NCBI RefSeq assembly: GCF_004123295.1
Contig: NZ_SDMK01000002.1
Coordinates: 888,784-952,783 of the forward strand
Direction of reading: 5' to 3'
Source of the DNA: Silvibacterium dinghuense
GTDB lineage: Bacteria; Acidobacteriota; Terriglobia; Terriglobales; Acidobacteriaceae
DNA length: 64,000 bases
Notes under the pieces: model-generated
What the model saw: only the letters and a program-made list of their open reading frames with translations
Told to the model about the DNA's origin: nothing
Databases searched by the model: none
Shown: positions 60,274 through 64,000 of the stretch, one piece after another
How the letters are laid out: each line of letters begins with the position of its first letter
How positions within the stretch are numbered: position 1 is the first letter of the stretch
Program-made: the position numbers and the translations under genes

Positions 60274-60966
60274 TTAGTTGCGCTCTCCCTTCAGGCTCTC
60301 GGCGAAACCGTGAATGAGGGCATGGTCGTCGGCATCCGTAATGCGCAGGCCATGCAGGGCGCGCTCGACAGCAAGGTCGGCGACCAGGGTCTTGAGCTCG
60401 CGGCGCGCAGCCGAGGCAGCCGCCTCGATCTCCTGCTCCGCGGAGGCGATGATGCGCTGGCGCTCTTCCTCGATCGACGCCTGGATGCGCTTCTCGTCCT
60501 CGGCCATCTCGCGCTCGGTCTGCTCGCGGAAGGCATCGATCTCGCTGCCCAGCTTCGCAAGCCGTTCTTCGACGACGGCCAGGCGCTCATTCGCCTGCGT
60601 GCTGGAGAGACGCGCTTCTTCAAGCTGCTTCTCGAGCGTGGACTGACGGTTGCGCAGGGCCTTGGGTACCGTCTTCAGCACCAGCCAGAGCACCAGCAGG
60701 ATCACAATCCCCGAATTGATGTCTTCGAGGATGTTCGCCAGAGAGTTCACATCCATGTGCAGCACGGCGGCAAGCTTTTTGACCGGCGCAGCATGACGGA
60801 AGGCCTCGGTCTGCTTATTCGTCTCCGGCGCGTCCATCTTGTCCGGACGGGAGATACCATCCGGGACCGCAGGCTGCGCGAAGGCGCGCGAGCCGGTCAT
60901 GACCGGAGCTGCGAACAATCCAAATAAAAGGAGAAAAGAGAAAACGGTGCGGCGGCGCAACTTCAA
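60274..60966 (-). CDS. atpF: ATP synthase subunit b with N-terminal signal-like extension
   Basis: The start is taken as TTG at 60966 because it overlaps the b' stop (TTGA) and follows GGAGG. This gives 230 residues. Unusually, a first hydrophobic stretch (FSFLLLFGLFAAPVM) ends like a signal peptide (GSRAFAQ), then ~45 polar residues, then the normal membrane helix (INSGIVILLVLWLVLKTV) and the long coiled-coil stalk (EKQLEEARLSSTQANERLAVVEERLAKLG). It pairs with b' as the peripheral stalk. The extension may be cleaved or remain as an extra anchor. Confidence 0.88.
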   Translation of the reverse strand: MKLRRRTVFSFLLLFGLFAAPVMTGSRAFAQPAVPDGISRPDKMDAPETNKQTEAFRHAAPVKKLAAVLHMDVNSLANILEDINSGIVILLVLWLVLKTVPKALRNRQSTLEKQLEEARLSSTQANERLAVVEERLAKLGSEIDAFREQTEREMAEDEKRIQASIEEERQRIIASAEQEIEAAASAARRELKTLVADLAVERALHGLRITDADDHALIHGFAESLKGERN

Positions 60967-61424
60967 CGGACTCCCTCCGCGCGCGCAGGCAGTACAGCCT
61001 GCAGAATCTGGGCGGCAAGCTGATCGGTCGAGGACTCGATCTTCTGGCGGGCCGAAGCGGACTCCTGCTCGATGCCCTGCCGAGCCGTGGCAACGCGCTC
61101 CTGCGTGGCCAGACGGGCAGCTCCCAGCGCCTTGTCGCGCTGAGCGTTCCATTCCTGGACACGCTGCTCCCGGGCACGAAGAATCTCTGCCCGTGCAGCA
61201 CGCAGGCGCGCCTCATATTCCTGGCTCTTGCCATCAGCGGCAGCGACGGCGGCATGCGCCTTCTCTACCGCGCCGGTGGTGCGATTGCGGCGCTCGGCCA
61301 GCACACGCTTTAAAGGTCCATATAAAACGAAACGATAGGCCAGCACGAGGATCAGGAAGATGATCATCGTCGGCACGGAGCCGAGCAGAAGTTCGCCGAG
61401 TTGACGCAGAAGGTCTTGTAGCAT
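60963..61424 (-). CDS. atpF': ATP synthase subunit b' (first gene of the operon)
   Basis: The 153-residue protein has one membrane helix (GSVPTMIIFLILVLAYRFVLYGPL) followed by an Arg/Ala/Glu-rich coiled coil to the end. It is a divergent b-type stalk subunit that pairs with the next gene's product, as in photosynthetic and several other bacteria. It is the first gene after the promoter at 61480-61508. atpB (a) and atpE (c) are not upstream, so the Fo channel genes are elsewhere. Confidence 0.88.
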   Translation of the reverse strand: MLQDLLRQLGELLLGSVPTMIIFLILVLAYRFVLYGPLKRVLAERRNRTTGAVEKAHAAVAAADGKSQEYEARLRAARAEILRAREQRVQEWNAQRDKALGAARLATQERVATARQGIEQESASARQKIESSTDQLAAQILQAVLPARAEGVR

Positions 61425-61479
61425 GAAGTCGCGGACGTATGCGGTTGGATTCTACTGGAAAGCGTTCAGGAACAATTGG

Positions 61480-61508
61480 TTGTAACAGACGAAAATTTGC
61501 GGTGTCAA
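61480..61508 (-). promoter_or_regulatory. Promoter of the atp operon
   Basis: On the minus strand TTGACA (61508-61503), 17 bases, TTACAA (61485-61480) is a strong sigma70-type promoter. The start would be near 61473, leaving a ~50-base leader before atpF'. Confidence 0.75.
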
Positions 61509-61591
61509 GCTGCCGGGCACACGTTTCCTGCGTCTCCAATTCTTCTTGAAACAGGCTGCAAATGACAGTCTGGAAGCCTTCGGAAATCCGC

Positions 61592-61619
61592 TTGACTCGG
61601 TACTGGACCGGCGTAAACT
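61592..61619 (+). promoter_or_regulatory. Plus-strand promoter of candidate sRNA
   Basis: TTGACT (61592-61597), 16 bases, TAAACT (61614-61619). No protein gene lies downstream on this strand, but a structured, terminator-ended sequence does. Confidence 0.6.
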
Positions 61620-61625
61620 AAGTGT

Positions 61626-61710
61626 ACCACCTATGACCCGGTTCAGGGTCGGTAGGGCCGAGCATTTGGGACGTACCTCCGCTCCCTTTTGACTCGGCCC
61701 TTTCTATTTT
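61626..61710 (+). ncRNA. Candidate ~85-nt small RNA between hflX and the atp promoter
   Basis: The predicted transcript begins a few bases after the TAAACT box. It contains hairpin GACCC-GGTTCA-GGGTC (61635-61650), then AGGGCCGAG (61654-61662) pairing perfectly with CTCGGCCCT (61693-61701) around a 30-base loop that itself can pair GGGA with TCCC, and it ends in TTTCTATTTTC. Promoter, folded body and U-rich end in 120 bases, with no ORF, is the pattern of a small RNA. It ends just before the convergent hflX stop, so the T-run could also limit read-through. I cannot name a family. Confidence 0.5.
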
Positions 61711-61715
61711 CATTT

Positions 61716-63059
61716 CTACGACTTCCAGAACCTTCGGTAGCGGCCGATCAGCGACGCCGGACCGGCCACCGTCATGCGCACCAGGTTGCCGTCGAACTCC
61801 CTTTCGCGGATCAGCGCGCCGGCCCCAAGCGCGGCCAGCACCAGCCCTTCGGACTGCGGAATCTGGAACCGCTGCTCCACAATCGGATCGGCCACCAGGG
61901 CCTGATCGAGCCGCGCCATCAGCGCTTCCACGCCCAGCCCCGTCTTGCCGGAAACCGCAACTGCGCCCGAAGCCAGCAGCGCCTCGCGCTCTTTCTCCGG
62001 CAACAGATCGATCTTGTTCAGAACCTCAATGCGAGGGGTCGAAAGCACATCCAGCTCGCCAAGCACCTTTTCCACCTCGGCCTTGTGCTCCTCCTGCATC
62101 GGACTCGTGCAGTCGCGCACATGCACCAGCACCTCGGCCTTCTGTACCTCTTCCAAGGTCGCGCGGAAGGAGGTCACCAGCGTGTGCGGCAGGTCGCGGA
62201 TGAACCCCACCGTATCGGAGAGCAGCACCTTGCGGCGGCTCGGCAACTGGATCGCCTTCAATTTCGGATCGAGCGTCGCAAACATCCGCGACGACTCCAG
62301 CACCCCGGCGCGGGTGATCGTATTGAAGAGCGTGCTCTTCCCCGCATTCGTATAGCCGACCAGCGCCACCGCCGGCACCGGAACCGCCTCCCGCCGCTGC
62401 CGCTGCTGCGCGCGCACCCGGCGAACACCCTCCAGCTCCTCGCGAAGCTGCAGCAGACGGCGCTGAATGCGTCGGCGATCCGTTTCAAGCTGCGTTTCTC
62501 CAGGACCACGCGTACCGATGCCGCCGCCGAGCTGCGACATGGAGCGTCCGCGGCCGGTCAGGCGCGGCAACATATATTCGAGCTGCGCCAGCTCTACCTG
62601 CAGCTGGCCCTCACGGGTACGCGCATGGCGGGCAAAGATGTCCAGGATGAGCTGGGTGCGGTCAACCACCCGGCACGGCAGCAGGTCTTCCAGGTTTCGC
62701 AACTGGGTCGGAGTCAGGTCGTAGTCGAAAAGAACCACATCCGCGTGCGACGAGGCGACAATGCCGTGAATCTCGTCGATCTTGCCGCTGCCCAGCAGCG
62801 TGGCGGGATCAGGCTTGGGACGCCGCTGTACCACTTCGGCCAGAATCGAAGCGCCTGCGGAGAGCACCAGCTCCCGGAACTCTTCGATGGAGGCTTCGAA
62901 GTCGAAACTGCGCGTAGCCGTGGCATCGAGCCCGGAATCGTCAGCGCTTTCGCTGAGCAGCGCTGCGCTGCGTGCGAGTGAAGCCGTCCGTAGCTGCGGC
63001 CCCTTACGGTTGCCGAATTCGACGGACACCAGCACGGCGGATTCCCGCCGCGTTCCCAT
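61716..63059 (-). CDS. hflX: Ribosome-associated GTPase HflX
   Basis: The ATG at 63059 gives 447 residues; a TTG at 63143 is an alternative. The HflX N-domain ([20 protein letters not shown]) and the glycine-rich loop [15 protein letters not shown] precede the GTPase: G1 GYTNAGKS at 235-242, G3 DTVGF and G4 NKID. HflX binds the large ribosomal subunit and splits stalled ribosomes after stress. It follows hfq, the classic hfq-hflX order, with 154 bp between. Confidence 0.95.
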   Translation of the reverse strand: MGTRRESAVLVSVEFGNRKGPQLRTASLARSAALLSESADDSGLDATATRSFDFEASIEEFRELVLSAGASILAEVVQRRPKPDPATLLGSGKIDEIHGIVASSHADVVLFDYDLTPTQLRNLEDLLPCRVVDRTQLILDIFARHARTREGQLQVELAQLEYMLPRLTGRGRSMSQLGGGIGTRGPGETQLETDRRRIQRRLLQLREELEGVRRVRAQQRQRREAVPVPAVALVGYTNAGKSTLFNTITRAGVLESSRMFATLDPKLKAIQLPSRRKVLLSDTVGFIRDLPHTLVTSFRATLEEVQKAEVLVHVRDCTSPMQEEHKAEVEKVLGELDVLSTPRIEVLNKIDLLPEKEREALLASGAVAVSGKTGLGVEALMARLDQALVADPIVEQRFQIPQSEGLVLAALGAGALIREREFDGNLVRMTVAGPASLIGRYRRFWKS

Positions 63060-63213
63060 CTCTTGCGTATTTCCGCGCTCTGTCAAACTGCCAGTCCAGA
63101 CCTCTCCCCCAGCATAAAGCCTTGCCGGGGAGAGGCGGAACAAGCGCGAAGGCTGAACAGACCGGTCCAGCTCTTCCTAGAGAACGGAAGAATCCCGGAC
63201 CGGACGGCACACC

Positions 63214-63528
63214 CTACGAATGGGAATCGGAGCTGCCGGCTGCGGCCATGGCCGGCGCATGCGTCGGGGCATGGGCCGAGGTGGAAGCAGAGCTGGGCCG
63301 GTGATCGCTATGCAGTACGGAACGGCTGCTCACGACCGTGGAGATAGCGTGCTTGAAGATCAGCTGCTCCTGACTGTTGTTTTCGAGCAGTACCGAGTAC
63401 TTATCGAAAGAACGAATCTTGCCGGTGAGCTTCACACCGCTGACCAAATAGATGGTGATGGGAGTCTTATCTTTGCGAACGGTATTCAGAAAGGTGTCCT
63501 GAATATTCTGTGCCGGCTTGCTATCCAT
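63214..63528 (-). CDS. hfq: RNA chaperone Hfq
   Basis: The 104-residue protein has the Sm1 motif ([27 protein letters not shown]) and a Sm2 motif ([12 protein letters not shown]), with FKH in place of the common YKH. The N-terminus ([14 protein letters not shown]) is also canonical. Hfq forms a hexameric ring that pairs small RNAs with mRNAs. The last ~25 residues are a Ser/Ala/His-rich tail. An AAGGAG site precedes the ATG. It is the first gene of the hfq-hflX pair. Confidence 0.96.
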   Translation of the reverse strand: MDSKPAQNIQDTFLNTVRKDKTPITIYLVSGVKLTGKIRSFDKYSVLLENNSQEQLIFKHAISTVVSSRSVLHSDHRPSSASTSAHAPTHAPAMAAAGSSDSHS

Positions 63529-63629
63529 TGCCGATCTCCTTCTCGTAATGCTCTCGGGTTGTAGTACGAAACGACGCCAGTTCTAAAGAATTAGCAACTG
63601 CGGGAGACATATTACCTGCCCCCAGCTGC

Positions 63630-63659
63630 AGTATGGTTTATGTTCTTGAGCATCTCAAG
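63630..63659 (-). promoter_or_regulatory. hfq promoter overlapped by a palindrome
   Basis: On the minus strand TTGAGA (63658-63653), 17 bases, CATACT (63635-63630) forms a plausible sigma70 promoter about 100 bp before the hfq ATG. The perfect palindrome CTTGAG-CAT-CTCAAG (63645-63659) covers the -35 box, which suggests a repressor site. Confidence 0.55.
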
Positions 63660-63937
63660 GTTACCGCCGCCGACGGAAATTCCGAAGAATCGGCAGGCAT
63701 CCGGAAGCGCCCTCTGTATGCGTAGCCCGATAAAGTCGGCCTACTTTATAAAGAAACGCGTTTCACGGCAAAATCCCTTCGCCAACTTCTATCATTTCTT
63801 TCCGTCAGCAAAAGGCTCCTCTCCTCGAAGTACGCACGAACTTCACCTTTGGATGAGAAATTCCCGCCAGTGGGTGCATCCGCATCCTCGCGACAAAAAT
63901 TTATTTCCTTTTGTAATCCATTTCATGCCGTCATTGC

Positions 63938-63980
63938 CAACTCCGCTCACAGCATTTTTCGCTTTCCTGCTGCGGAGTTG
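63938..63980. repeat. Imperfect hairpin near the window end
   Basis: CAACTCCGC (63938-63946) pairs with GCGGAGTTG (63972-63980), and AGCA (63951-63954) with TGCT (63968-63971), around a T-rich loop. It may terminate a gene beyond the window. Confidence 0.4.
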
Positions 63981-64000
63981 CCCAGAAAAATCCGAAATGC

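Larger units (their letters stand above)
63529..64000. other. 472-bp gene-free end of window with hfq promoter and hairpin
   Basis: No coding frame is credible. Bases 63529-63660 hold the hfq leader and promoter. Bases ~63700-64000 are AT-richer than the rest of the window. A hairpin sits at 63938-63980. Confidence 0.6.

Overview
The window is GC-rich, densely coded bacterial chromosome, most likely from the Acidobacteriota, class Terriglobia (the Acidobacterium/Granulicella/Edaphobacter/Terriglobus group). The gene content points there: a VWFA-domain lipoprotein-like secretory protein, an S55 (SpoIVB-type) peptidase in a diderm, an adaptor/ATPase/TolC cluster with an NtrC-type two-component system, hfq-hflX, a split F1Fo operon, and several families of palindromic intergenic repeats. 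This placement is an inference; no 16S gene is present. I see no phage, transposase, plasmid or CRISPR signal, so this looks like core chromosome with some lineage-specific genes.

Layout. 1-8.4 kb: a truncated HAD hydrolase, a secreted LRAT/NlpC-like protein, a bacilliredoxin downstream of a secreted GH78 rhamnosidase, a secreted M28 (PSMA-like) peptidase, a stand-alone cysteine-free ribosomal protein S4 paralogue and a small hypothetical protein, with clusters of dispersed repeats between them. 8.7-11.2 kb: clpC. 11.4-17.1 kb (minus): an apparent operon of a beta-propeller protein, a LolC/E permease, a zinc-dependent phospholipase C-like protein and a LolD ATPase. 17.3-24.3 kb: a zinc alcohol dehydrogenase, the S55 peptidase, the VWA protein, a DUF1501 Tat-exported protein and homoserine dehydrogenase. 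24.4-32.4 kb (minus): periplasmic adaptor, two ABC ATPases, TolC-like protein, sigma54 response regulator and histidine kinase, with no permease gene in the cluster.

32.6-43.8 kb (minus): a compact cellulose-synthesis operon of only three genes: BcsQ with a BcsR-like N-terminus, a BcsA-BcsB fusion carrying PilZ, and a very large BcsC. The genes are tightly coupled (adjacent stop/start, then an ATGA overlap). 44.1 kb: tRNA-Lys(TTT). 44.3-47.2 kb: galT, DinB-like and ATP-grasp genes, divergent from a DUF4254 gene. 48-49.8 kb: a TPR protein and the YvcK/CofD-like factor behind a strong sigma70-type promoter. 49.9-54.7 kb: DUF1275 (YoaK), a small membrane protein, a YycJ-like MBL hydrolase, a BKACE-family enzyme, 3-hydroxybutyryl-CoA dehydrogenase and a PP2C phosphatase.

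54.9-61.4 kb (minus): F1 and peripheral-stalk genes of ATP synthase (b', b, delta, alpha, gamma, beta, epsilon) with a clear promoter and terminator; subunits a and c are not here. 61.6-63.5 kb: hfq-hflX (minus), with a candidate small RNA on the plus strand between hflX and the atp promoter. The last ~470 bases hold only the hfq promoter and a hairpin. The most novel-looking items are the candidate sRNA at 61.6 kb, the adaptor/ATPase/TolC cluster without a permease, the Lol-like operon containing a phospholipase, and the condensed Bcs locus.
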